Source: Chitinophagaceae bacterium
GTDB taxonomy: Bacteria > Bacteroidota > Bacteroidia > Chitinophagales > Chitinophagaceae
DNA: 24,620 nt
Direction of reading: 5' to 3'
Assembly: GCA_025362915.1 (NCBI GenBank)
Contig: JANYEU010000407.1
Coordinates: forward strand, 1 to 24,620
The stretch's first letter is position 1. Each line of letters begins with the position of its first letter. Below the pieces are notes generated by a model, which had not been told where the DNA came from, searched no databases, and saw only the letters and a list, made by a program, of their open reading frames with translations. Positions 1 through 7,174 of the stretch are shown piece by piece. The translations under genes were made by a program, and so were the position numbers.

Positions 1-303
1 GATGAACGTTTCTTTATGTATGGCGAGGATCAGTTGTGGTGTTATCAGTTTACCGAACTAGGTTATCGATCTTATTTTCTAGCAACTACCACCATTGTTC
101 ATATTCATAGTGCAAGTACCAAGGCCGATAAACAGTTGCAATTGATATTAAAGATGGTTAAGAATGAATTAGAAATAATGAGAACCCGCAAAGGAAAAGG
201 GTTTTATTATTACCTGTTTTGCCTTATCTATTTGAGCAAGGAATACAGCCGTTACACTATAAAATACCTTTTCCTTAACCTACATGGTAAGCTAATTAGG
301 TAA
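1..303 (+). CDS. Glycosyltransferase family 2, C-terminal part (partial)
   Basis: The reading frame is open from the first base, so the gene begins outside the window; only about 100 C-terminal residues are visible. They start with DERFFMYGEDQLWCYQF, which resembles the [F]DE-FFMYGED-DLCYR motif near the end of many family 2 (GT-A fold) glycosyltransferases that transfer sugars onto rhamnan, O-antigen or other surface glycans. The tail is basic and has a hydrophobic stretch (FYYYLFCLIYLS) that may lie against the membrane. It is convergent with the next gene, a family 4 glycosyltransferase, and their 3' ends overlap by 12 bp. The glycan context agrees with the call. The substrate cannot be told. 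Confidence 0.75.
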   Translation, partial: DERFFMYGEDQLWCYQFTELGYRSYFLATTTIVHIHSASTKADKQLQLILKMVKNELEIMRTRKGKGFYYYLFCLIYLSKEYSRYTIKYLFLNLHGKLIR

Positions 304-1407
304 ACATTCCAATGCTTTCTTGGTAATATTTCCCCAATAGTATTTAGCATAGAAAGAATCAGGCGTTGTAATAGGTTGTTGTAGTTTTTCTATAATTGCT
401 TTCGCAAATGTATCCCAGTCGTTATCTTTAATGATAACCAATTTATCTCCACTAGCTTCTTTATCGCAACCAATTGCCCCAGTTTCTGCCGATATTACGG
501 TTGTATTATAACCCAAAGCCTCTACCAGTTTTGTTTTAATGCCACCACCACTCAGTACAGGATTTATAAATATGTCAGCAGCCTTAAAATACAATTCTAT
601 ATCGGGTACCAATCCTGCGTAGATAATGTTCTTATCTGCATAATCTTTCAACCCATTAAATTCTTCAGGCAAGGCCTTACCACAGATGATTATCTTATAT
701 GCCAATCCACTCTTTAATAACAACGGATTTATATGCGTCAATATATCTTTTACCGCATTTAGGTTTGGATGATAGTTTAATAATCCATTGAATAAAATAA
801 TGGATTCCCCTTGTTCAATGCCATGCAATTTTCTTACTGTTTCTGCACAAGAAAGTTTATCGGTTGGTACGGAAGGCAAGGGTAATCCAAACGTAATAAC
901 ATGGCATTTGCTTTCTTTTACCGAAATCTCAACAATCATATATTGCCTGTCTTCTTCGGAGATACAAAACACAATATCAGCCATATTCAGCACCCATTTC
1001 TCGTACCCCATCAATATTGGCCACCAAACCTTTCCTACAGATTTAAAGCGTAGGTATTCTATATTGTGTGTGTGTACAATCAAGGTAATATTGCAAGAAC
1101 GCCTTATCAGCCAACCCAGCCATCCCATGTAAGGATGTTCCAGTATTAAATATTTTATTCCATTTGCCTTTATATAGGAAGATATCTTAAAGAATAAGGA
1201 CAATTGAAAGAATTTCATCTTGCTGCTTTTCATCCATGGACGCATGGTATAATTCTTTGCCAACTTATCTTCATTGTTACTGGTACTGAATACTGTCAGC
1301 TCGCTTTGCATGCCTAAGTACTCATTAAACTGCGCTATAGACTTTTGGCCGCCAGAAACATACGGCAGTATTTGATAAGAGACAATAGAGGCAATTTTCT
1401 TTTTCAA
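292..1407 (-). CDS. Glycosyltransferase family 4 (GT-B fold)
   Basis: A 371-residue protein. The N-terminal half has the usual acceptor-side pattern, with a glycine-rich turn (YVSGGQKS) near residue 20 and VHTHNIEYLR around residue 113. The C-terminal half has the GT4 donor-site pattern: a strand at ILFNGLLNYHPN, YAGLVPD, then ADIFINPVLSGGGIKTKLVEAL, where the SGGG-KTKL-EA stretch corresponds to the GT4 E-x7-E region. Together these support a nucleotide-sugar-dependent transferase for a surface glycan. The start appears to be TTG at 1407; the first internal methionine is only at about residue 33, too far in to keep the N-terminal Rossmann strand. The start lies 7 bp after the methyltransferase stop, so the two are probably cotranscribed. 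Substrate unknown. Confidence 0.85.
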   Translation of the reverse strand: MKKKIASIVSYQILPYVSGGQKSIAQFNEYLGMQSELTVFSTSNNEDKLAKNYTMRPWMKSSKMKFFQLSLFFKISSYIKANGIKYLILEHPYMGWLGWLIRRSCNITLIVHTHNIEYLRFKSVGKVWWPILMGYEKWVLNMADIVFCISEEDRQYMIVEISVKESKCHVITFGLPLPSVPTDKLSCAETVRKLHGIEQGESIILFNGLLNYHPNLNAVKDILTHINPLLLKSGLAYKIIICGKALPEEFNGLKDYADKNIIYAGLVPDIELYFKAADIFINPVLSGGGIKTKLVEALGYNTTVISAETGAIGCDKEASGDKLVIIKDNDWDTFAKAIIEKLQQPITTPDSFYAKYYWGNITKKALECLPN

Positions 1408-1414
1408 GTGAAAG

Positions 1415-2449
1415 CTATTTATCTGTTTTAGGCAATGCGATGATGTAAATAAATGGGGCTAACAAAAAACCGATTTGCTTATTGGATGATATGATTGAGT
1501 TGAATACACTACCCATTTTATTCTTCCATGGTTTGCTATAATGTGTATCCCAAAAGCCAGGTTGAATAATGCATTCCCTTCCACTTACCTCTACCATTGC
1601 CTTATGCATATTAAATGGAATTAGGTTTTCTGCCCATACCCCATAATTCATATCGCAAGTGTTGGTATAATAATAATTCTTAGATGGTAGTTTACCACTG
1701 ATTATAAACTCATTTACAGCCGCTATCAATTCGCTTTTCTCATAACCTCTTGTGCTGGTGGCAAGTCTTAATTGATTCTCTTGAGTCAATTGACTAAAGT
1801 TGTTCTTGATAAAATCAACCCTTTGTTGCAGATATACCTTTTCTGTCTTTGTATGATGTCGTACATGCTGCAGGTTCATTGCAGGATTGTAATAGTTGGC
1901 TGTCGTAGAGGAATACACAATTGCCTGAGGCTGATACTGATTGATGATGGAATAAAACACATCCAACTTATAAATATGTTCTATAACATTTCGTGAAGTG
2001 ATGATGTCGCAAACGATGCCTTTTTCTTCCAGAACAACCAATGTCTCATCTATGTTTCCTACAATATATTCATCCACATCTTGGTGTATGGCTTCGGCAA
2101 TAAGCAGTGCATTCTGTTTCCATTCCTCCAATATATCATTATAAATAACCTTTTTACAGCCAATCATCTTGGCAAGGATGTACAGGCTGCCAATACCCGC
2201 ACCATAATCCATAATCACTACATCCTCCACTTTCTTTTTACTCAGCGTAATGCTGTTATAAAGCAGGTGAGCACTGGTTTGTATGGAAAAAAACAGCCGC
2301 TTGTAATGGCTACCCACAAAGTACAATACACCATGTTCCGATAAGCCCAATGCTTCTACATTAATGGTTTGCATCAATGCCAAAATCTTTTCAGATTGGG
2401 CTTGCAGTAGTTCCCCTAATTCATCCTTATGCGGCAGAAATCTATCCAT
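1415..2449 (-). CDS. Class I SAM-dependent methyltransferase, substrate unknown
   Basis: A 344-residue protein. Residues around 78-95 read VVIMDYGAGIGSLYILAK, a standard motif I (glycine-rich SAM-binding loop) of a Rossmann-fold methyltransferase. It is followed by YNDI at the end of strand 2 (acidic residue that would bind the SAM ribose) and IITSRNVIEHIY at the motif IV/post-motif position. The C-terminal 150 residues (WAENLIPFNMHKAM, QPGFWDTHYSKPWKN) match no family I recognise. It lies directly upstream of the GT4 gene and downstream of the YfhO-type gene on the same strand, which suggests a glycan or lipid-linked sugar substrate, but that is inference from context. The ATG at 2449 follows a heptanucleotide repeat element. 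Confidence 0.75.
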   Translation of the reverse strand: MDRFLPHKDELGELLQAQSEKILALMQTINVEALGLSEHGVLYFVGSHYKRLFFSIQTSAHLLYNSITLSKKKVEDVVIMDYGAGIGSLYILAKMIGCKKVIYNDILEEWKQNALLIAEAIHQDVDEYIVGNIDETLVVLEEKGIVCDIITSRNVIEHIYKLDVFYSIINQYQPQAIVYSSTTANYYNPAMNLQHVRHHTKTEKVYLQQRVDFIKNNFSQLTQENQLRLATSTRGYEKSELIAAVNEFIISGKLPSKNYYYTNTCDMNYGVWAENLIPFNMHKAMVEVSGRECIIQPGFWDTHYSKPWKNKMGSVFNSIISSNKQIGFLLAPFIYIIALPKTDK

Positions 2450-2454
2450 TTCGT

Positions 2455-2532
2455 TAGTTATGAATTATGAGTTATGAATGATGAGTTATAAGTTTTCTTG
2501 ACTCATAACTCATCATTCATAACTCATAACTA
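2455..2532. repeat. Heptanucleotide inverted-repeat element A
   Basis: Six consecutive 7-bp units in register from 2456 (AGTTATG, AATTATG, AGTTATG, AATGATG, AGTTATA, AGTTTTC) run straight into five opposing units ending at 2531 (CTTGACT, CATAACT, CATCATT, CATAACT, CATAACT). The arms are largely complementary and would form a long hairpin. The ends are TAGT and ACTA. On the minus strand the terminal TAG (2532-2530) is exactly the stop codon of the YfhO-type gene. Same family as the elements at 5435, 10260 and 13274. Confidence 0.85.
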
Positions 2533-5085
2533 GTTTTGCTTCCTTTTCTTCCATTCAAAAAATCCAAACAATAATATTAGCAATACGCCTAGGTATGCTG
2601 AATACTTGGATAGTTGTTCTCCTAAGTTTACCAGCTTAGGTTCAAACTTAAATTCTATGGTGTGCTTACCAGCAGGTATCGGCATACCGCGAAGTACATA
2701 GTTTACCTTACAATAATCTGATTGCTTACCATCAATGTAGGCGTTCCATCCAGCACTATAATAGATTTCACTAAACACGGCGAACTGGTTGCTGGCAGCA
2801 TTACTTTCATACTTAATATAGTCATTATCGTTCTGAATGAACTTTATAGAAGCGGTAGAATCAAAGACCGGTTGATTGCCTACTATCGATTTAAAGCTTT
2901 CATTGGCAAATGCAGTCTTGGCAGGATTAAAGCTATTCAATGATAACATCTCTTCGTCTGCATCTTTCGTAAGCTTCACCTCTTTTACAAACCAGCAGTT
3001 ACCCATTGCATAAGGGTTGGGTATCGCCATTGTTTGTTTGGGGTCTTTTTGATCGGGCACAATCACATACTTCATATTCAGCATGTTCAACACAGGGAAG
3101 CTATCTTTTGCATTCGGATTACCTCCCCAAGCCTGTATGTTTTTATAAATCTGAAACTCTATCAGGTCATTATAAATGGACATTTTAGCCGGGTGATATC
3201 CTCCAATGGTATTATGGTGATAAGATGGCATGGCATCGTTGAAAGAATTACCTGCATCAGGACTAAAGCCACTACCATTAAAGGCTGCCAAGTTTAATAT
3301 GCGATAGTAACTGGTATCCTTATCTAACTGTAAGTCGGCATTATACTTTTGGTATGATTGATCGGAAGCGTCAGCTTCTACAAAGTTTTCATCGGTAAAA
3401 TATCTTTTGCCAATAGGCAATAAGTCTATTACAGCCAGCAATATAAAAGCAGCAATAACAATTGGTTGCTTGATAAAGCCCTTGGCATACGCAAACAAGG
3501 CAGCTACAGTGGCGGCAATAATGCCCAACGAACGCAGCATATCCTTAAAATACAACGCTTTCCTGTCGTCCATCCAAGCACTCATGTAGCTCTTTATAAA
3601 GGCATCATTTCCTTTAAAGGCGTTTTCCAATTGCTTCCTCAATGCAATTGTATTGGCGTTGCTATAGCTTGCAAATAGGTAAAAGGCAATCAATACACCT
3701 GCTGTTGCGCCAGCTACTATCAAGAAGCTCTTCAATAGTTTTGCCTGCGCTTCCTTTCCTTCCTTCACCGTATCCATAAACTCGCCCGCAAAGATTATCG
3801 CCATCAAGGAAACGGATAATTGCGGCATTACCAACGACATGGACGGAGCCCTAAACTTCTTGTAGAAAGGCAAATGATCGAATAGGAAATAGTTAACTGT
3901 TTCAAAGTTCTTACCCCATGCCAACACAATACCCAATATGGTTATTGCCAATAGCCACCATTTGTTTTTATTCTTCGATAAACCAAAGCCTGCAATACCT
4001 AATAGACAAATGAATGAACCCAAATATACTGGTCCGGATGTACCTGGTTGATCTCCCCAATAAGCAGAAGCTGCCTGATATAATTGTTGGATGGCGGCTT
4101 GCGGTATATCTGGACTATTCTGTAATAAGTTTGATATTTTAGAATCGTCGCCCAAGCTGGTAGAGCTTCCACCACCGTAGGCATTTGGCACTATCAAGGT
4201 CATTGTTTCGCCAATGCCATAGCTCCATCTAAAGGCATAATCCTTATCAAGTCCGCCTTCAGTCTTGTTCTTTTTATCAGTAGTTCCCAAGGTCAATCCG
4301 CTTCCACCACCACGCATGGTTTCTTTAGAATATTCATAAGTAGGAAAGTAACTATTGGCTACTTGAAGGATGGATACGGTGGAACAAACGAGTGCCAATA
4401 CGATGGTAATACCTAAATGTTTGAAATCTTTTTCTTTAATGGTCTGAATAAGAAATGGTACAAACATAATAAGCCCCATCAGTAAGGTATAATAGGCGAT
4501 CTGTTGGTGACTTTGGCAGAACAATCCGGTTGCAGATATGATAAAGGCAATGCCCCCCCACCAATAGTTTTTCTTAAATAAAAGTAGTAACGAAGCCAAT
4601 ACCGCCGGTGCATAAGCAATAGATAATAGTTTGGTGTCATGTCCTGCAGCAATAATAATAGGATCGTAGGAGCAATACCCATAAGCAATACCGCCCGCAA
4701 TACTCAGCCAAGGGTTTACGCCTAGCACCACGGCCAAAAAATATAATCCAAGGCAACACAAGAACAAATAATAAGCAGGTTTTGGCAAGCCAAATGTTAG
4801 TACTTCATTTATATAATAAACGCTTACAAATGCAGGATCTTTACTATCCATTGCTATTTGATAAGCAGGCATACCCGAAAACATACTGTTGCTCCATAGT
4901 GGGAAGTGACCTGTTTTTTCCTTGTATTTATACGATTGTTGCGCCATTGCCTTCCATTGCACCACATCGTGTTGCTCCAAAACCTTTCCTTCCAAAGCGG
5001 GCTTGCAGTAAATAACCGACAGTATCAAAAACGTTAATACAGCAACAATATGCGGCAATAATGGCTTCCAATTAAATTTCTTCAT
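2530..5085 (-). CDS. YfhO-family integral membrane protein
   Basis: A protein of about 851 residues with many hydrophobic segments. The N-terminal half is polytopic (PHIVAVLTFLILSVIYC, YYLFLCCLGLYFLAVVLG, and others), and there is a final membrane span near the C-terminus (LGVLLILLFGFF) followed by a basic tail. The N-terminal periplasmic loop carries EQHDVVQWKAMAQQ and GHFPLWSNSMFSGMPAYQ, the pattern typical of the YfhO / GT-C-like family, whose members are implicated in glycosylating teichoic acids or other surface polymers. The C-terminal domain has the family's YSAGWNAYIDGK and GKHTIEFKFEP stretches. Start: I chose the ATG at 5085 (MKKFNWKPLL), because 12 extra residues upstream are polar and directly before a membrane anchor; 5121 and 5091 are alternatives. 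The stop codon is formed by repeat element A. Precise role here is unknown. Confidence 0.85.
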   Translation of the reverse strand: MKKFNWKPLLPHIVAVLTFLILSVIYCKPALEGKVLEQHDVVQWKAMAQQSYKYKEKTGHFPLWSNSMFSGMPAYQIAMDSKDPAFVSVYYINEVLTFGLPKPAYYLFLCCLGLYFLAVVLGVNPWLSIAGGIAYGYCSYDPIIIAAGHDTKLLSIAYAPAVLASLLLLFKKNYWWGGIAFIISATGLFCQSHQQIAYYTLLMGLIMFVPFLIQTIKEKDFKHLGITIVLALVCSTVSILQVANSYFPTYEYSKETMRGGGSGLTLGTTDKKNKTEGGLDKDYAFRWSYGIGETMTLIVPNAYGGGSSTSLGDDSKISNLLQNSPDIPQAAIQQLYQAASAYWGDQPGTSGPVYLGSFICLLGIAGFGLSKNKNKWWLLAITILGIVLAWGKNFETVNYFLFDHLPFYKKFRAPSMSLVMPQLSVSLMAIIFAGEFMDTVKEGKEAQAKLLKSFLIVAGATAGVLIAFYLFASYSNANTIALRKQLENAFKGNDAFIKSYMSAWMDDRKALYFKDMLRSLGIIAATVAALFAYAKGFIKQPIVIAAFILLAVIDLLPIGKRYFTDENFVEADASDQSYQKYNADLQLDKDTSYYRILNLAAFNGSGFSPDAGNSFNDAMPSYHHNTIGGYHPAKMSIYNDLIEFQIYKNIQAWGGNPNAKDSFPVLNMLNMKYVIVPDQKDPKQTMAIPNPYAMGNCWFVKEVKLTKDADEEMLSLNSFNPAKTAFANESFKSIVGNQPVFDSTASIKFIQNDNDYIKYESNAASNQFAVFSEIYYSAGWNAYIDGKQSDYCKVNYVLRGMPIPAGKHTIEFKFEPKLVNLGEQLSKYSAYLGVLLILLFGFFEWKKRKQN

Positions 5086-5143
5086 TATCATTGTTTTATA
5101 ATCCCGGCAAATTAATGTCATTTTTTAATCTCAATTGTATTTT

Positions 5144-5437
5144 ATGCCTTTGCCTTTACATTTATTTATCAGCAGGATTGGGGTTATTTGCAATGCCTTA
5201 TTCGTATATTGTTTTGTGGTAAGGCATACCAAAGATTTTATTGGCAACCAAGACATCAATTCCGTCATCATCACTTTAGGGTGGGGCGCATCATTTATTT
5301 TGAACATATTGCTTAACCTTTCATGGCTAATACTGTTTATCCTCAAGAAAAAGATAGATGTTCCAATATGGATATTACTCCTTAATCTTGTGATGTTTAT
5401 TTTTCAGATTGGATACTTAGCTTATATACTTTTTTAG
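5144..5437 (+). CDS. Small predicted membrane protein, unknown function
   Basis: A protein of about 97 residues with three likely membrane segments: ISRIGVICNALFVYCFVV, a second around ILNILLNLSWLILFIL, and a third around WILLLNLVMFIFQIGYLAYILF. The second is followed by a KKK positive-inside cluster. An in-frame TTG at 5135 would add three residues; I prefer the ATG at 5144. It is divergent from the YfhO-type gene (58 bp between starts) and codirectional with yhhQ. Its TAG stop codon (5435-5437) is also the beginning of repeat element B. I do not recognise the family. The hydrophobic pattern and the absence of a competing gene make it likely to be real. Confidence 0.6.
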   Translation: MPLPLHLFISRIGVICNALFVYCFVVRHTKDFIGNQDINSVIITLGWGASFILNILLNLSWLILFILKKKIDVPIWILLLNLVMFIFQIGYLAYILF

Positions 5438-5550
5438 TTTTACATTGTAAGTTATAGGTTATACGTCAAATAAAAAACAGATGGCTTAAGACGTAAAACT
5501 TACAACGTAAAACGTACAACTTATTACCTAATACTTAACACATACAACTA
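5435..5550. repeat. Heptanucleotide inverted-repeat element B
   Basis: From 5436 the sequence reads as 7-bp units in register: AGTTTTA, CATTGTA, AGTTATA, GGTTATA, CGTCAAA. After a short A-rich centre come ten opposing units from 5480 to 5549, read on the minus strand as AGTTGTA, TGTGTTA, AGTATTA, GGTAATA, AGTTGTA, CGTTTTA, CGTTGTA, AGTTTTA, CGTCTTA, AGCCATC. The ends are TAGT and ACTA. The 5' terminal TAG is the stop codon of the small membrane protein gene. The arms are unequal (5 versus 10 units) and only partly complementary. Confidence 0.85.
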
Positions 5551-5555
5551 GTTTC

Positions 5556-6344
5556 ATGATTACAAACATTCTACGAGACAAACCTGCCAAACTATTTATC
5601 GCTATCACAGCCTTCTTTGTTGCCAATGCCCTTATAGCGGAATGTATTGGTGGAAAGATATTCTCCTTCGAAAAGCTCATCTGTATCCATCCTTCCAACT
5701 TCACCATCTTTGGGCAGAGTGGCATGGCGTTCAACCTTACCTGTGGTGTATTGCTATGGCCGTTGGAGTTTATCATTACCGATATTGTCAATGAGTTCTA
5801 TGGCCCTAAGGCGGTAAGGCAAATCAGTTATATAGCTGTTGCGCTTATTTCCTACGCCTTTCTTATGTTTTATGTGGCAATACAAGTTCCTGGTGCCGAC
5901 TTTTGGTTTGGTAGTGGCAAAGACAGCGGCATTGCTAATATGCAGGATGCTTTCAGCGGCATATTTGGTCAGGGCATGTGGATTATAGTGGGTAGTCTTG
6001 CGGCCTTCTTGGTGAGTCAGTTTGTGGATGTATATATCTTTCATAAAATAAAAAAGATTACGGGCGATAAATGGGTGTGGTTACGAAGCACCGGTTCCAC
6101 TGTTGTTTCTCAACTGGTGGATAGTTTTGTGGTGTTGTTCATTGCGTTTAAGATTGGTAAAGGATGGTCATGGCAATTGGTGTTAGCCATTTGTTTGGTA
6201 AATTATATTTACAAGTTCACCACCGCCATTGTATTAACGCCAGTTATTTATTTTATAGAACACCGTATGACCCATTACCTTGGCGAAGAAGTAGCCCACA
6301 AAATGAAACTGGCGGCCATGGGCAAAGAAAATGAGATAGAGTAG
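5556..6344 (+). CDS. yhhQ: Queuosine precursor transporter, YhhQ/VUT family
   Basis: A 262-residue polytopic inner-membrane protein. It has the hallmarks of the YhhQ family (formerly DUF165): a first span ending in NALIAECIGGKIF, the conserved acidic signature PLEFIITDIVNEFYG around residues 69-83, and RSTGSTVVSQLVDS around residues 176-189, followed by a C-terminal hydrophobic hairpin (FTTAIVLTPVIYFIEH). Members take up 7-cyano-7-deazaguanine or related bases for the queuosine modification of tRNA. The full length matches the family, and no other queuosine genes are visible nearby. The ATG at 5556 follows element B by a few bases. Downstream there is no obvious terminator before the repeat-rich region. 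Confidence 0.9.
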   Translation: MITNILRDKPAKLFIAITAFFVANALIAECIGGKIFSFEKLICIHPSNFTIFGQSGMAFNLTCGVLLWPLEFIITDIVNEFYGPKAVRQISYIAVALISYAFLMFYVAIQVPGADFWFGSGKDSGIANMQDAFSGIFGQGMWIIVGSLAAFLVSQFVDVYIFHKIKKITGDKWVWLRSTGSTVVSQLVDSFVVLFIAFKIGKGWSWQLVLAICLVNYIYKFTTAIVLTPVIYFIEHRMTHYLGEEVAHKMKLAAMGKENEIE

Positions 6345-6456
6345 GGGAGGGATGGTAACCGGCTAGCCAAAAAATAACACACATTTTTTAGTTAATCCAT
6401 TTAACTGTTTTGCCGAGTGTTCATATATTGCAACAGATGTGGTTTTGTACGTCCCT

Positions 6457-6543
6457 GATTTGCCAACTTTTCAGAAGTTAGTAAATCTAAATGTAACGTG
6501 CACTGTTTGGTAAATTTGGCAACTTTCAAAAAGTTACCAAATC
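6457..6543. repeat. Pair of REP-like 31-bp hairpins
   Basis: Two 31-bp imperfect palindromes, 6457-6487 and 6513-6543, both of the form GATTTGGCAACTT-loop-AAGTTxxxAAATC. In the first, the arms match at 11 of 13 positions (GATTTGCCAACTT against the reverse complement GATTTACTAACTT); in the second at 12 of 14. They begin 56 bp apart. The size and paired arrangement resemble REP or BIME-type repeats, which are often dispersed by RAYT transposases. No such transposase is in the window. Confidence 0.6.
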
Positions 6544-6680
6544 ACAATTACCTGTGTCATTCCCATTTTTTTCTGGCGCGAGATGAGACATTTGCAATGA
6601 CGCAAAGTTTATGTAGATAATTGAGGTGAGCGATCAAATTCAAGGTGGTTATTTACTATTTTTATGCATCTTTGATCAAG

Positions 6681-6917
6681 GAAAAGCTTAAAAAAAACCT
6701 TTTATGCCATCGCGCTGAAATTTATAGCTTAAAAGGTTTCTTTTTGCCTATCACGCTGAAATTCTATGCCAAAAAGGTACCTTTTATGCCATCGCAGTGA
6801 AATTTTATGGCAAAATGACACCTTTTATGCCATCGCACTGAAATTTATTGCATAAAAGAAGTCTTTTAAGCCATCGCGCTGAAATTTTATGGCAAAAAGG
6901 TTTTTTTTAAGCTTTTT
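6681..6917. repeat. Five-unit 41-bp palindromic tandem array with outer inverted arms
   Basis: Five units start at 6698, 6739, 6780, 6821 and 6862, an exact 41-bp period. Each has a left arm like CCTTTTATGCCAT, a conserved non-palindromic core ATCGCGCTGAAATT, and a right arm like ATGGCAAAAAGG that is the reverse complement of the left arm, so each unit folds into its own hairpin. The whole array is enclosed by 20-bp arms, 6681-6700 and 6898-6917, that are complementary at 19 of 20 positions, including an 8-A tract facing an 8-T tract and AAGCTT. No target-site duplication is visible outside the arms. It lies about 260 bp upstream of rel. Confidence 0.9.
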
Positions 6918-7160
6918 ATAAGAATGTGACGGGCGGAAACGAACCGTCGTTTAAGGTAACTATAATATCGAATCAGCGAAACCGTCCAATCAATCCATTT
7001 ATTATTTACTAGCTAATTATTTTCATTCAATAGCTTATTATTTAGGATACTTGGGAGAACCTTTAAGTTAAATGAGAGGATGTGAGGATGCGGATATTAT
7101 TTATTGGGAAGAAAACTACAAGTAGATAATCATTTTCTTTTTTTAGTGTTACCTATTTAT

Positions 7161-7168
7161 TATATTCG
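7161..7168 (+). promoter_or_regulatory. Weak -7 box upstream of rel
   Basis: TATATTCG matches 7 of 8 positions of the Bacteroidota -7 consensus TAnnTTTG and lies 6 bp before the rel ATG, which would give an almost leaderless transcript. No good -33 TTTG is seen at the expected distance, so this is a weak call. Confidence 0.25.
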
Positions 7169-7174
7169 TAATTC

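Larger units (their letters stand above)
6345..7174. other. Gene-free, repeat-rich intergenic region
   Basis: About 830 bp between yhhQ and rel with no convincing coding sequence on either strand. In order it holds a short palindrome (GGCTAGCC near 6361), a pair of REP-like hairpins (6457-6543), a five-unit 41-bp palindromic array (6698-6902) bounded by outer inverted arms (6681-6917), and a plain A+T-rich stretch leading to a weak promoter-like box just before rel. Both flanking genes point in the same direction, so the region is upstream of rel. Confidence 0.75.

Noticed and set aside
2455..2532. Simple rho-independent terminator
   Set aside because: The hairpin lacks a G+C-rich stem and a T-tract, and its 7-bp periodic structure is shared with three other loci, so a plain terminator does not explain it.
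6698..6902. CRISPR array
   Set aside because: The 41-bp units abut directly with no unique spacers, each unit is palindromic, and no cas genes are present.
6681..6917. Insertion sequence
   Set aside because: The outer arms resemble terminal inverted repeats, but there is no transposase frame inside and no target-site duplication, so only a non-autonomous element could be argued.
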